The position numbers and the translations under genes were made by a program. Positions 19,185 to 26,817 of a DNA stretch of 64,000 bases are shown piece by piece. Within the stretch, counting starts at the first letter, position 1. Each line of letters starts with the position of its first letter. The notes beneath the pieces were generated by a model. It saw nothing but the letters and a program-made list of their open reading frames with translations, made no database searches and had not been told where the DNA came from. Source of the stretch: Fermentibacter sp963718745 [NCBI: Candidatus Fermentibacterota bacterium] (lineage in GTDB: Bacteria; Fermentibacterota; Fermentibacteria; Fermentibacterales); assembly GCA_963718745.1 (NCBI GenBank), contig OY970370.1, positions 1,054,001 to 1,118,000 on the forward strand, read 5' to 3'.

Positions 19185-19718
19185 CTACTCCGGAAGCGCC
19201 CGGAAGTGGGCTCTTCTGTTCTGCGCCCATGCCGCCTCGTCGCTCCCCAATACGAAGGGTCTCTCCTTGCCGTAGCTCACGTACTGCAGGCGGGAGGAGT
19301 CTACGCCATAGTTGACGAGGTAGTCGCGCACCATGATCGCGCGACGCTCCCCGAGGGCGAGGTTGTAGTCTATCGTGCCGCGCTCGTCGCAGTGGCCCTC
19401 GATGAGGACCTTGAAGCCGGGGTTCGACATCATGTAGGCGGCGTTCTGCATCAGCGCCTCTGTCGCGGCCTGCGAGAGCTCGCTCGCGTCGTACTCGAAA
19501 TAGACATCCCTGAGGTTGGCCTGATGCATGTCCAGCCAGCTCAGGTCGGTCACAAGGGTGTCGGTGTCCCATACGCCGTACCCGAGAGTGTCGGGTGTGA
19601 ACACGATGGTCGAGTCCGAATCGTCGCCGGTATCCCTGCGGCACCCGGAGGTCCCGGGGATGAGGACGGCCGCGAGCAGCAGCACATGCAGCAGGACGGA
19701 CACCTTCTTCCACTTCAT
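19185..19718 (-). CDS. pal: Peptidoglycan-associated lipoprotein (Pal)
   Basis: A 177-residue lipoprotein with lipobox ending LIPGTSGC. The OmpA-like peptidoglycan-binding domain covers residues about 65-175: [35 protein letters not shown] and [10 protein letters not shown] are diagnostic. Pal anchors the outer membrane to peptidoglycan and binds TolB. It lies 12 nt after tolB and is followed at once by cpoB. Confidence 0.96.
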   Translation of the reverse strand: MKWKKVSVLLHVLLLAAVLIPGTSGCRRDTGDDSDSTIVFTPDTLGYGVWDTDTLVTDLSWLDMHQANLRDVYFEYDASELSQAATEALMQNAAYMMSNPGFKVLIEGHCDERGTIDYNLALGERRAIMVRDYLVNYGVDSSRLQYVSYGKERPFVLGSDEAAWAQNRRAHFRALPE

Positions 19719-19730
19719 GTCTCTCCCCTT

Positions 19731-20930
19731 TCAGTCGGCGGCCTGGGGGGCCCTGACGGGCGACCAGGTCGGACAGTAGCATTCGCCGGAGTCTGTGAGT
19801 TTCCTGATGGCGAGGCTGTTGAGCTCGACGACGTAGACGGCCCTCTGCCCCCCCCTGTTGCTCGAAAAGGCCAGATGCCTCCCCGTCGGCCCCCATACGG
19901 GGTCTTCGTTGAGGGAGCCGTCGAAGGTGACCTGGCGGACCTCGCTCCCGTCCACGCCGCACACGAATATGTGTATCGCTCCCCCCGCCCTCGCGGCATA
20001 GGCGATCTGGTCGCCCCGGGGCGACCAGGAGGGGCTGTCGCAGTAGCCGTGCGAATAGTTGAGCCTCTCGGCTCCGGACCCGGTGATGTCCATCACATAA
20101 ATCTGGGGGGCGCCTGCCCGGTCGCTCGTGAACGCTATCTGCTGACCGGTCGGCGACACCGTCGGGGATGTCTCTATGGAGCTGCGGGCGGTCAGCCTGG
20201 TCACGGTCCCGGAGGAGATCGAGTAGAGGAAGATCTCGGCATTGCCGTCGGAGGTCGCCGAGATGGCGATGGAGGCACCGTCGGGCGTCCAGCACGGAGT
20301 CGTGTTCAGACCCTGCCTCGAGAGCAGCCTGCGGGCGCGGGCCTCGCCCGTGTCGTATGCGAAGAGGTCTCCGTTGTCGGAGCGGAACGACGTGAAGGCA
20401 ATGGTCGCTCCGTCCGGGCTCCACGCGGGGGTGGTGATGACGGAGGTGTCCCTCAGGAGGGTCGAGTACCCCCGGGGGTCGAGGCCCCTGGCAGCGAGGG
20501 TGTAGCTTCCCGAGGAGCGCAGCACGAAGGCGATCCGGGTGCTCGCTATGCCCGGTTCGCCGGTCAGGATGAACACGGCGTCGTCGGCCAGGGCGTGGAT
20601 CATCGTGTAGAGTTCGTCCACCGGGGCCTGGTACTCGCGTGTGAGGAGGACCTCCCCGCCTGCGGTAATGTCGGCTGTTATGCGCAGCCTGGAGCCGCTC
20701 GTCTCCACCCTCGCCTCGATGGCTGCGTCCGCGTCAGACGATGTGATCAGCAGGCCAGAGAAATCGATGTCGGAAACCAGCTGCTCCATCGCCGGGCGGG
20801 AGTAGTCCCTCTCGCCGCTTACCGATACGCTCACCGGAAGGCAGTCGGATCCGATCGGCGTCATGGGCAGGAAATCGCCTGCCAGCGCTGCGGAACACAG
20901 GACCAGGCAGGCCGGGAACAGTCTGGTCAA
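19731..20930 (-). CDS. tolB: Tol-Pal system protein TolB
   Basis: A 399-residue periplasmic protein with signal peptide (MTRLFPACLVLCSAALA). An N-terminal alpha/beta domain (residues about 20-135) is followed by a six-bladed beta-propeller in which each blade repeats SPDG/SPTG-type turns (PAWSPDGATIAFTSFRSDN, SPTGQQIAFTSDRAG, PTGRHLAFSSNRGG). Length is somewhat under the proteobacterial norm. It acts between Pal and the TolA-like protein. Confidence 0.95.
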   Translation of the reverse strand: MTRLFPACLVLCSAALAGDFLPMTPIGSDCLPVSVSVSGERDYSRPAMEQLVSDIDFSGLLITSSDADAAIEARVETSGSRLRITADITAGGEVLLTREYQAPVDELYTMIHALADDAVFILTGEPGIASTRIAFVLRSSGSYTLAARGLDPRGYSTLLRDTSVITTPAWSPDGATIAFTSFRSDNGDLFAYDTGEARARRLLSRQGLNTTPCWTPDGASIAISATSDGNAEIFLYSISSGTVTRLTARSSIETSPTVSPTGQQIAFTSDRAGAPQIYVMDITGSGAERLNYSHGYCDSPSWSPRGDQIAYAARAGGAIHIFVCGVDGSEVRQVTFDGSLNEDPVWGPTGRHLAFSSNRGGQRAVYVVELNSLAIRKLTDSGECYCPTWSPVRAPQAAD

Positions 20931-20945
20931 GATTCTTCCTTTCGT

Positions 20946-21632
20946 CTACTGGTTTTCGACAAGGCCGAGGAATTCGATCCTCAGCACGGCCGGCGAAGTC
21001 CTGCCCGGGGGAAAGGGAGGGATCTGGGCCATCGCAAGCGCATGCTGCACGGCGCGATCGAAGAGGTCTACCCCGCTGGTCCTGAGTGTTTCGACATCGA
21101 GGGATCCGTCGGGCCGGACGGTGACCTCGATGCGGTAGCTCTGCTCGGGTTCGGATGCCGTGCGGAAGTTGCGCCGGATCGCCGAGAACACCCTGCCCTC
21201 GTATGTGGCCGGACCCGGGGCTCCGCCGCCCGCCTCGCCCTGCGCGTCGACGGAGACGTACCCGCCGGGAGGCCCGGAGGAGGCATCATCCTGCTGGACG
21301 GGTTCCTGCACTGCATCCTGCACCGGATCCTGCCCCCCGTCTTCGACGGGTTCCTCCACGGGGTTCTCCACGGGGTCGTCCACGGTCGTCAGGTCCTCGG
21401 GAGTGACGGTATCTACTGTCTCCTGTACTGCATCCTCCGGGACGATGTCGTCCACGGGCGGAGTCTCGACCCTGGCAGTGCTGCCCGGTTCCGAAAGGGT
21501 CACCACCTCTACCCAGACCGCGTCCCCGCCCCCCAGGGGCATGCTCTCTCCGGAGAAGCCCTGGACCACGAGCAGGAGCAGGATCAGCCCTGCGTGCCCG
21601 GCCAGAGAGATGAGGACGGATCTCCTGTTCAT
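20946..21632 (-). CDS. TolA/TonB-type energy transducer
   Basis: A 228-residue protein with one N-terminal membrane segment (VLISLAGHAGLILLLLVV, preceded by positive charge). A long acidic and valine/proline-rich linker (residues about 60-125, with EPV, DPV and NPV repeats) should span the periplasm. The C-terminal domain (YEGRVFSAIRRNFR, YRIEVTVRPDGSLDVETL, AVQHALAMAQIPPFPP) is TonB-C-like. Context between tolR and tolB points to the TolA role, although the C-terminal fold is TonB-like. It overlaps the tolR stop by 4 nt. Confidence 0.88.
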   Translation of the reverse strand: MNRRSVLISLAGHAGLILLLLVVQGFSGESMPLGGGDAVWVEVVTLSEPGSTARVETPPVDDIVPEDAVQETVDTVTPEDLTTVDDPVENPVEEPVEDGGQDPVQDAVQEPVQQDDASSGPPGGYVSVDAQGEAGGGAPGPATYEGRVFSAIRRNFRTASEPEQSYRIEVTVRPDGSLDVETLRTSGVDLFDRAVQHALAMAQIPPFPPGRTSPAVLRIEFLGLVENQ

Positions 21633-22045
21633 GGCTCCTCCTGCACCCTCGCCTCCTGTACCAGCCCGACGCTTTCGTATCCACCCCGGCGGAGTTCGGA
21701 CAGGGTGGCCGAGACAGCCTCGTATCGCACTGCTCTGTCGGCGCGGACGAAAGCCTCGGTCCTGCCCGAGGACAGGGCGGCCTCGGCGAGCAGGGCCAGT
21801 TCGCCCAGGGGCAGGGGTTCGCCGGCTACCGAGAGGTTTCCGAGCGAGTCGACCTCCACGACAAGGGAGGTCCCCGGGTCGAGCCTCTGGATGATCCTCC
21901 CCTGGTCGCTCGAAGGCGGCCTTATGTCCACGCTCCTGTGCATCACGGGCCCGGCGAGCATGAATACGACGAGCAGGGTCATCGTGACATCCACGAGGTT
22001 CGTCATGTTGATCGAGGAGAACTGGCTGTAGCGGGTCCTGATCAC
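21629..22045 (-). CDS. TolR/ExbD biopolymer transport protein
   Basis: A 138-residue protein with a single N-terminal membrane helix. The sequence INMTNLVDVTMTLLVVFML contains the proton-path aspartate in LVDVTMTLL that is conserved in TolR/ExbD. The periplasmic part holds the usual VEVDSLGNLSVAGEPL strand pattern. It works with TolQ to convert proton-motive force into movement of the TolA-like protein. Overlaps of 4 nt at both ends indicate translational coupling. Confidence 0.94.
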   Translation of the reverse strand: MIRTRYSQFSSINMTNLVDVTMTLLVVFMLAGPVMHRSVDIRPPSSDQGRIIQRLDPGTSLVVEVDSLGNLSVAGEPLPLGELALLAEAALSSGRTEAFVRADRAVRYEAVSATLSELRRGGYESVGLVQEARVQEEP

Positions 22046-22704
22046 AGCGTGCCCCGTCTGCAGACGTCGACCAGCTCGGAGAGGAACCGGTCCATGTCGC
22101 CGGCGAGGGAGTTTATCCTTCCGACGACGAAGTTGTGGAAAATGTTCGCGGGTATGGCTGCGAGCAGCCCCGCGACGGTAGTGGTCAGGGCGTTGGCGAC
22201 TCCTGCGCCGATGACGCTCAGGTCGGCCGTTCCCGATTCCTTCATCCCGATGAAACTGGTCAGGATGCCCCAGACCGTCCCGAGCAGCCCGAGCAGCGGA
22301 GCCACCGAGGTGACGGTCGCGAGGAAGCCGATGTTCCTCTCTCTCTCTGAAAGGTCTTCGCCGGCCTCGCGCTCCAGGGAGGAGCGCAGGAGGGCGGACT
22401 CGTCCGCGTTCAGGGAGCCGGTGAGGCCGGAGTCGGTCCTCCTCTGGATGAACCGGCCGGCTTCGGCGTACATCCTGGCGAGGGGGCCGATCTCGCGGCT
22501 CCTGCTCCAGAAATCGCCTCCGGGCGGTTTGCCCGTGGTCCTCAGCGCGTCCATGAAGAGACGCGAGGAGCCGAGCACCTTTCTGAACTCCTTGAGCTTC
22601 GCGATGGCCACGGCCCAGGATCCGACGGACAGGATGAGGATGACGATGAGGATCAGGCTCGTTACGAAATCGGACTGGCCGAGGACCTCGAAGACCTTGT
22701 CCAT
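22042..22704 (-). CDS. TolQ/ExbB proton channel protein
   Basis: About 220 residues with three membrane segments: residues about 12-32 (FVTSLILIVILILSVGSWAVA), and two near the C-terminus in the family core (IGFLATVTSVAPLLGLLGTV, then GVANALTTTVAGLLAAIPA). The core signature is intact. The frame extends upstream into ridA, but the ATG at 22704 overlaps the ridA stop by one base (TGATG) and gives the correct N-terminus. Confidence 0.95.
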   Translation of the reverse strand: MDKVFEVLGQSDFVTSLILIVILILSVGSWAVAIAKLKEFRKVLGSSRLFMDALRTTGKPPGGDFWSRSREIGPLARMYAEAGRFIQRRTDSGLTGSLNADESALLRSSLEREAGEDLSERERNIGFLATVTSVAPLLGLLGTVWGILTSFIGMKESGTADLSVIGAGVANALTTTVAGLLAAIPANIFHNFVVGRINSLAGDMDRFLSELVDVCRRGTL

Positions 22705-23096
22705 CAGCTTCCGCCCTCCCGGACCAGGGCGACGGCCTCGATCTCTACGAGGGCTCCCAGCGGGAGGGTCTTCACGGCAAAGGCCGCCCTGGCGGGGTAG
22801 GGCTCGGAGAAGCGCCCGGCATATATCGAGTTCACCAGGGCGAAATCCGCCATGTCGGCCAGGAGTACGGTGGTCTTCACCACATCCTGCATCGAAAGTC
22901 CGGCAGCCTCGAGAATCGCCTCCAGGTTCGAGAGGGAGGCCGACGCCTGGGCTTCCACCCCTTCCGCCAGCGTTCCGGTGGCCGGGTCGATGCCGAGCTG
23001 CCCCGATACGAACAGCAGCCCCCCGGCGTGGATCGCCTGGCTGTACGGGCCCACGGGCCTCGGCGCCCCTCCGGTCGATATTCCTCTGGGTCTCAA
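22704..23096 (-). CDS. ridA: RidA family reactive enamine/imine deaminase
   Basis: About 130 residues of the Rid/YER057c/UK114 family: APRPVGPYSQAIHAGGLLFVSGQLG is spread over residues about 10-35, and PARAAFAVKTLPLGALVEIEAVAL holds the conserved Arg and Glu of the active site. It hydrolyses reactive 2-aminoacrylate-type intermediates. A TTG at 23096 with GGGAGG six bases upstream is preferred to the ATG at 23123. The TATAAT box at 23131-23136 puts the expected transcript start almost on that ATG, leaving it no leader. It heads the Tol-Pal gene set. Confidence 0.88.
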   Translation of the reverse strand: MRPRGISTGGAPRPVGPYSQAIHAGGLLFVSGQLGIDPATGTLAEGVEAQASASLSNLEAILEAAGLSMQDVVKTTVLLADMADFALVNSIYAGRFSEPYPARAAFAVKTLPLGALVEIEAVALVREGGS

Positions 23097-23130
23097 GCCG
23101 GTCCTCCCTTTGTGCTGCAGCATTTCGTCG

Positions 23131-23136
23131 ATTATA
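23131..23136 (-). promoter_or_regulatory. Predicted -10 box for the ridA-tol operon
   Basis: The complement reads TATAAT, a perfect sigma70-type -10 hexamer, about 35 nt upstream of the preferred ridA TTG. A -35 candidate GGAACA lies 18 bases upstream and matches only half the consensus. The plus strand here also reads TATACA, which could serve the divergent gene at 23206. Confidence 0.6.
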
Positions 23137-23205
23137 CATACTCAAAGGCACTGTTGTTCCGTGAGTCCGAAGCGGAAGCCCGAAGCTCCGGCCGGGGAGG
23201 ATCCG

Positions 23206-23688
23206 ATGAGGTGGCTGGTCCTTGTTCTCATTGTCTTCGCAAAGGCTCCCCGGGCCGGGGAGATCTTCACGCCGGTCTGCTCCGGGTGCGGTTACGAGGG
23301 CGGCGAGGTATGGGCGGGAAACGGACCCGGAGGCGGGTACGATCAGCTGATGTCCGTCTATTTCTGCCCGGCCGACAGGACCTACTACACGGCCGTCTTC
23401 GACCCCACGGCCATGTTCGCCTTCAAGAGCGGCCTCGTCACGGGATCGGGCTGGGAGGCCAGGCTCGCCTTCCAGGCGGCTCACGAGCCTTCCCTGAGCC
23501 GGTTCCTGGGTGCATGGCACCCTCCCGAAGCCATCAGTCCTCCGGCCGGCGTCGGTTCCTTCTTCAGGGACGGTGCTCTCCCCGGAGGCAGGCTCCGCCT
23601 CGTAGCCGACCCCTGGAACGGGCTGCACCCCTGTCCGGCCTGCGGTCGGAGGACCATCTCGTTCGTCGAAACGGGCATGTGGGACTGA
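23206..23688 (+). CDS. Hypothetical exported protein with two CxxC pairs
   Basis: About 160 residues. The ATG at 23206 follows GGGGAGG by a few bases and begins a signal peptide (MRWLVLVLIVFAKAPRAGE). The mature protein starts with FTPVCSGCGYEGGEVWAG and ends with HPCPACGRRTISF, so one CxxC pair lies at each end, as in a zinc ribbon split by an insert. The centre has DQLMSVYFCPADRTYYTAVFD. An upstream GTG at 23161 is in frame but lacks this signal. No family was recognised. Confidence 0.7.
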   Translation: MRWLVLVLIVFAKAPRAGEIFTPVCSGCGYEGGEVWAGNGPGGGYDQLMSVYFCPADRTYYTAVFDPTAMFAFKSGLVTGSGWEARLAFQAAHEPSLSRFLGAWHPPEAISPPAGVGSFFRDGALPGGRLRLVADPWNGLHPCPACGRRTISFVETGMWD

Positions 23689-23695
23689 CTCCGTC

Positions 23696-23724
23696 TTCCC
23701 ACATCCGGCCCCGTCAGCTATATT
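23696..23724 (+). promoter_or_regulatory. Predicted promoter for the cysteine-rich small protein
   Basis: TTCCCA at 23696-23701 and TATATT at 23719-23724 are separated by exactly 17 bases, matching four and five positions of the sigma70 consensus. The expected transcript start is near 23731, about 26 nt before the ATG at 23757. It lies in the gap right after the preceding stop codon. Confidence 0.5.
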
Positions 23725-23756
23725 TGTTCACTCTAACGAATGAAAGGTGGTATGAG

Positions 23757-23912
23757 ATGAAGAAGGACGACACCTTCGTCTGCGGGCAGTGCGGCATGGA
23801 GATAACCGTCTCCAAGGAGTGCAAGTGCGGCGACGATTGCGCTACACTCACCTGCTGCGGCGCGCCGATGCAGAAGAAGGAGCCTCGCAAGGGCTGCTGC
23901 TGCTGCGGCTGA
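23757..23912 (+). CDS. Small cysteine-rich metal-binding protein (51 aa)
   Basis: A 51-residue protein with 11 cysteines at positions 9, 12, 22, 24, 28, 33, 34 and 47-50. The order is FVCGQCGMEITV (a zinc-ribbon or desulforedoxin-like knuckle), KECKCGDDC, TCCGAPM, then a terminal CCCCG. AGGTGG lies upstream of the start, its own promoter is predicted, and an intrinsic terminator follows 17 nt after the stop, so it looks like a stand-alone transcript. Similar short proteins of unknown function occur in anaerobes. Iron, zinc or other metal binding is likely from the cysteines, but the role is unknown. Confidence 0.85.
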   Translation: MKKDDTFVCGQCGMEITVSKECKCGDDCATLTCCGAPMQKKEPRKGCCCCG

Positions 23913-23928
23913 GACCCTCGTGAAGAGC

Positions 23929-23960
23929 GGCCGGGGTCCTTCGGGGCCCCGGTCTTTTTT
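23929..23960 (+). terminator. Intrinsic terminator after the cysteine-rich gene
   Basis: An 11-bp stem (GGCCGGGGTCC pairing with GGGCCCCGGTC, two G-T wobbles) closed by a TTC-rich loop is followed directly by TTTTTT. It begins 17 nt after the stop at 23912 and is the clearest rho-independent terminator in the window. Confidence 0.9.
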
Positions 23961-24010
23961 ATCCGCGGCTTTCTGCTTGCAGGATCCCGGCGGGATGACA
24001 GGAGGAGGCA

Positions 24011-24328
24011 ATGGCACAGTTCCTGTACAGGATCCAGCCGGTCAATCCGCATCTCCTGGCTTCCGGTCCGACACCCGGGGAGGAGTCGGTGATCGCCGAC
24101 CACTTCGAGTACCTTGTCAGGCTGTCTCACGAGGGAGTGGTGCTGCTGGCGGGGAGGACGCTCAACACGGACAGGTCGGCGATGGGCATCGTGATCTTCG
24201 AGGCCGGCTCGGAGGAGGAGGCCCGGACGATAATGCTGGACGACCCGGCAGTGCAGCAGGGAGTCTTCTCGTCCGAACTCTTCCCGTTCAGGATAGCGAT
24301 CACATCCATGACCAGGAAGGGATGCTGA
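24011..24328 (+). CDS. YciI-like protein
   Basis: A 105-residue protein with AGGAGG a few bases before its ATG. The ferredoxin-like YciI pattern is visible: FLYRIQPVNPHLLA, then DHFEYLVRLSHEGVVLLAGRT with the conserved His-Asp neighbourhood, and GIVIFEAGSEEEARTIMLDDPAV. Family members are small enzymes or accessory proteins of mostly unknown reaction. It is convergent with pfkA, with 12 nt between the stops and no terminator between them. Confidence 0.85.
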   Translation: MAQFLYRIQPVNPHLLASGPTPGEESVIADHFEYLVRLSHEGVVLLAGRTLNTDRSAMGIVIFEAGSEEEARTIMLDDPAVQQGVFSSELFPFRIAITSMTRKGC

Positions 24329-24340
24329 TCTCACCCGGTG

Positions 24341-25315
24341 TCAGAGGAGGCCGGCAAGGCGGACGAGTTCCGGATCGATCTCCTTCTTGAAAGACCAGGA
24401 ATCCGCCAGGGGATGGCGGACTATCCGACGTGAAACCTCCCCCACCATGCAGGGCGCGGCTCCCTCGCACAGGGCTTCCACGGCAGCCCAGCCCAGCTTG
24501 GACGCCAGAACCCTGTCGGAAGTGGTCGGAGACCCTCCACGCTGGACATGGCCCAGCACCGTCACGTGGCTGTCGATGCCCTGATCCGCCTCGAGCCTGA
24601 GGGCGACCTCCCGGGCGCCTCCGCCCTCGTCACCCTCCGCGCAGACCAGGATGCTCGATTTCCGTCCGTTCCCGAGGCGTTCCCGTATCATCGCGGCCAG
24701 AGCCGGGATGTCGGTCTTCGTCTCCGGGAGGAGTATCGCCTCGGCACCTCCGCCGACACCCACCTCGAGGGCGATGAAACCGGCACTACGCCCCATGACT
24801 TCGACTATGAAGAGCCTCTCGTGCGAAGCGGCTGTGTCCTTGATCCTGTCGACCGCGTCCAGCGCAGTGTTCACAGCGGTGTCGTAGCCGATCGTGTAGT
24901 CCGTACCCCAGATGTCGTTGTCTATCGTGCCGGGCACCCCTACGACGGCGATCCCCTGTTCGCGGGCCAGTGCGTCGGCTCCGCGGAAGCTCCCGTCACC
25001 GCCTATCACGACCAGACCGTCCACTCCCCCCCGCCTGAGGCTGTCCGCGGCCGCGGCCCTGCCTCCTGGCGACAGGAATGCCTCGCTCCTCGCAGAAAAG
25101 AGGATCGATCCTCCGCGCTGTATGATGTTGCTGACGTCACCGGTCTCCAGATCCCTGAAGTCGCCCTCTATCAGGCCCTGGTACCCGCGCAGCACGCCGG
25201 ATACACAGAGGCCGCGGTGAAGAGCACTCCTCACCACGGCCCTGATGCAGGCGTTCATTCCCGGAGCGTCACCGCCGCTTGCGAGGACGGCTATCCGGTT
25301 CATCCCCGGAGGCAT
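24341..25315 (-). CDS. pfkA: ATP-dependent 6-phosphofructokinase
   Basis: A 324-residue group A phosphofructokinase, the committed step of glycolysis. Motifs are RIAVLASGGDAPGMNACIRA, VIGGDGSFRGA (the residue after GGD is G, as in ATP-dependent enzymes rather than PPi-dependent ones), PGTIDNDIWGTDYTIGYDTA, VEVMGRSAGFIA and GHVQRGGSPT. The length matches bacterial PfkA. It is the last gene of the ribosomal protein block, and its ATG lies 1 nt after the rplQ stop, an unusual neighbour for that cluster. Confidence 0.97.
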   Translation of the reverse strand: MPPGMNRIAVLASGGDAPGMNACIRAVVRSALHRGLCVSGVLRGYQGLIEGDFRDLETGDVSNIIQRGGSILFSARSEAFLSPGGRAAAADSLRRGGVDGLVVIGGDGSFRGADALAREQGIAVVGVPGTIDNDIWGTDYTIGYDTAVNTALDAVDRIKDTAASHERLFIVEVMGRSAGFIALEVGVGGGAEAILLPETKTDIPALAAMIRERLGNGRKSSILVCAEGDEGGGAREVALRLEADQGIDSHVTVLGHVQRGGSPTTSDRVLASKLGWAAVEALCEGAAPCMVGEVSRRIVRHPLADSWSFKKEIDPELVRLAGLL

Positions 25316-25316
25316 C

Positions 25317-25769
25317 TCAGGCCTTGGGCTCCTTCGATTCCTTCAGGGGGTTCTTCTTCTCCTTGCGGTCCTTCTTCTCCTTCTTCTCCTTCACTTCGGG
25401 CTTGAAGGCGATGGGAGAATCGACGAACTCGAGGATGAAGGCCTCCGCTGCATCACCCATGCGCGGACCGAGCTTCAGGAGCCTCGTGTAACCGCCCGGA
25501 CGCTGAGCATAACGGGGACCGAGTTCGTTGAAGACCTTCTTGACTGCTTCCGCTCCGTAGACTTGTCCGGCGACGGTCCGCCGCGCGTGAACGGTGTCGA
25601 TCCTGCCGCGGGTTATGATCTTCTCGACCAGGCTGCGGGCGGCGCGGGCCTTGGCCCCGCTGGTGACGACCCGCTCGTGCATGATGACGGAAGTGACGAG
25701 ATTCCTGAGGAGCCTTACCCTCTCCTCGGGTTTCCTGCCAAGCTTGGGAGTCGTTTTCCTGTGTCGCAT
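25317..25769 (-). CDS. rplQ: 50S ribosomal protein L17
   Basis: A 150-residue L17. The core MRHRKTTPKLGRKPEERVRLLRN and VEKIITRGRIDTVHARRTV region matches the family. The last 35 residues are an added lysine/glutamate-rich tail (KEKKEKKDRKEKKNP) beyond the usual end. It follows rpoA by 16 nt, the standard alpha-operon order. Confidence 0.97.
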   Translation of the reverse strand: MRHRKTTPKLGRKPEERVRLLRNLVTSVIMHERVVTSGAKARAARSLVEKIITRGRIDTVHARRTVAGQVYGAEAVKKVFNELGPRYAQRPGGYTRLLKLGPRMGDAAEAFILEFVDSPIAFKPEVKEKKEKKDRKEKKNPLKESKEPKA

Positions 25770-25785
25770 AGGTCGTCTCCTAGTC

Positions 25786-26736
25786 TCAGCTCTGCTTCAG
25801 CCCGAGGTCGTACTGGGCGAGCAGTTCCTCGAGGATCTTGAGCGAGGAAGGGCCGAGGTTCTTCACAGACAGAAGCTCGGCCTTTGTCAATGATGCGATC
25901 TGACCGAGGGTCTTTATCCCGCCGGCCGCGAGCGTGGCGACGAGGCGCGGCGGTATGGCCGTCTCGTCCAGGGTGAGCCTCGAAAAGTCCTCGCCCTCGT
26001 CCTCGGAGTCCGGCCCTTCGCCTGGAACGGCCACCGATCTCCCGCCGAGGAACATCTCGAAATGCTTCAGCAGGATGTCGCAGGCGCAGTCCATGGCTTC
26101 ACGAGGGCCGATGCTTCCGTCGGTCTGTATCTCGATGACGAGTCTGTCGTAATCAGTCCTGTCCCCGACCCTTGCGCTGTCCACCTCGAAGTTGACCTTG
26201 CGCACCGGACCGAACCAGGAGTCCAGCAGGATGTCTCCGATATCCTTGCCGCGGCCCAGGTCATGCCAGTCCTCGGCTGTGACGTAGCCCTTGCCCCTCT
26301 CCACGACAAGCTCGACGTGGAGCCTGGAGCCCTGCCCTACTTCCGCTATGTGATGATCGGCATTGAGGATGTGGAGGAACTGGTCCCCCTTGAAATCCGA
26401 TGCCGTGGCCTGCGCGGGACCCTTGACGTCCAGCGTCAGTTTGCCCGGGCCGGTGCCGTCGTGGCGGATGTCGAGCGACTTGATGTTCAGGATAATGTCC
26501 GGCACATCCTGGTACACTCCCGGAAGCGGGGTGAACTCGTGGCTTGCTCCGGTAATCCTCGCAACGACGGGCGCGGCGCCCTCGAGCGAAGAAAGAAGCA
26601 CTCGCCTGAGCGCGGTGCCAAGGGTTCGGCCGAATCCGCGCTCGAGAGGGGTGATGACCAGCCTGCCGTACGTGCCGGTGAGGCTGTCCTCCTCCCACTC
26701 GATCAGATCCGGAAGATGAAGGCTCCTATACTCCAT
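25786..26736 (-). CDS. rpoA: DNA-directed RNA polymerase alpha subunit
   Basis: About 316 residues. The N-terminal assembly domain (residues 1-230) shows the signature GFGRTLGTALRRVLLSSLEGAA. A linker with acidic residues (DSEDEGEDFSRL) leads to the C-terminal domain (IKTLGQIASLTKAELLSVKNLGPSSLKILEELL) that contacts UP elements and activators. The ATG at 26736 starts MEYRSLHLPDLIEWEED; an upstream ATG would add eight unconserved residues. rpsD, which normally precedes rpoA, is absent. Confidence 0.98.
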   Translation of the reverse strand: MEYRSLHLPDLIEWEEDSLTGTYGRLVITPLERGFGRTLGTALRRVLLSSLEGAAPVVARITGASHEFTPLPGVYQDVPDIILNIKSLDIRHDGTGPGKLTLDVKGPAQATASDFKGDQFLHILNADHHIAEVGQGSRLHVELVVERGKGYVTAEDWHDLGRGKDIGDILLDSWFGPVRKVNFEVDSARVGDRTDYDRLVIEIQTDGSIGPREAMDCACDILLKHFEMFLGGRSVAVPGEGPDSEDEGEDFSRLTLDETAIPPRLVATLAAGGIKTLGQIASLTKAELLSVKNLGPSSLKILEELLAQYDLGLKQS

Positions 26737-26776
26737 GTGTTCCCCCCGACAGGAAGACAACTTTCATTGGATCCGA

Positions 26777-26795
26777 CCCGCCCAAGACGGGCGGG
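26777..26795 (-). other. GC-only hairpin between rpsK and rpoA
   Basis: A 7-bp stem of only G-C pairs (CCCGCCC with GGGCGGG) encloses a 5-base loop. No T-run follows on the minus strand, so it is not a typical intrinsic terminator. It sits in the 81-bp gap where rpsD normally lies and could slow polymerase or take part in RNA processing. Confidence 0.5.
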
Positions 26796-26817
26796 CGCGG
26801 CCTTCTACCAACTGCCA

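Noticed and set aside
21340-21460. Repeat array or CRISPR in the tolA/tonB linker region
   Set aside because: The repetition is imperfect codon repetition for a Pro/Val/acidic linker, with no spacers of constant length.
19032-22031. A 999-codon plus-strand frame across the tol genes
   Set aside because: It is antisense to tolR, tolA, tolB and pal, all of which have clear family motifs.
23121-23123. ATG at 23123 as the ridA start
   Set aside because: It lies only eight bases from the TATAAT box, while a TTG 27 bases downstream has GGGAGG and gives the normal RidA length.
26777-26795. Terminator between rpsK and rpoA
   Set aside because: The hairpin is strong but no T-run follows on the transcribed strand, and rpoA must be expressed downstream.
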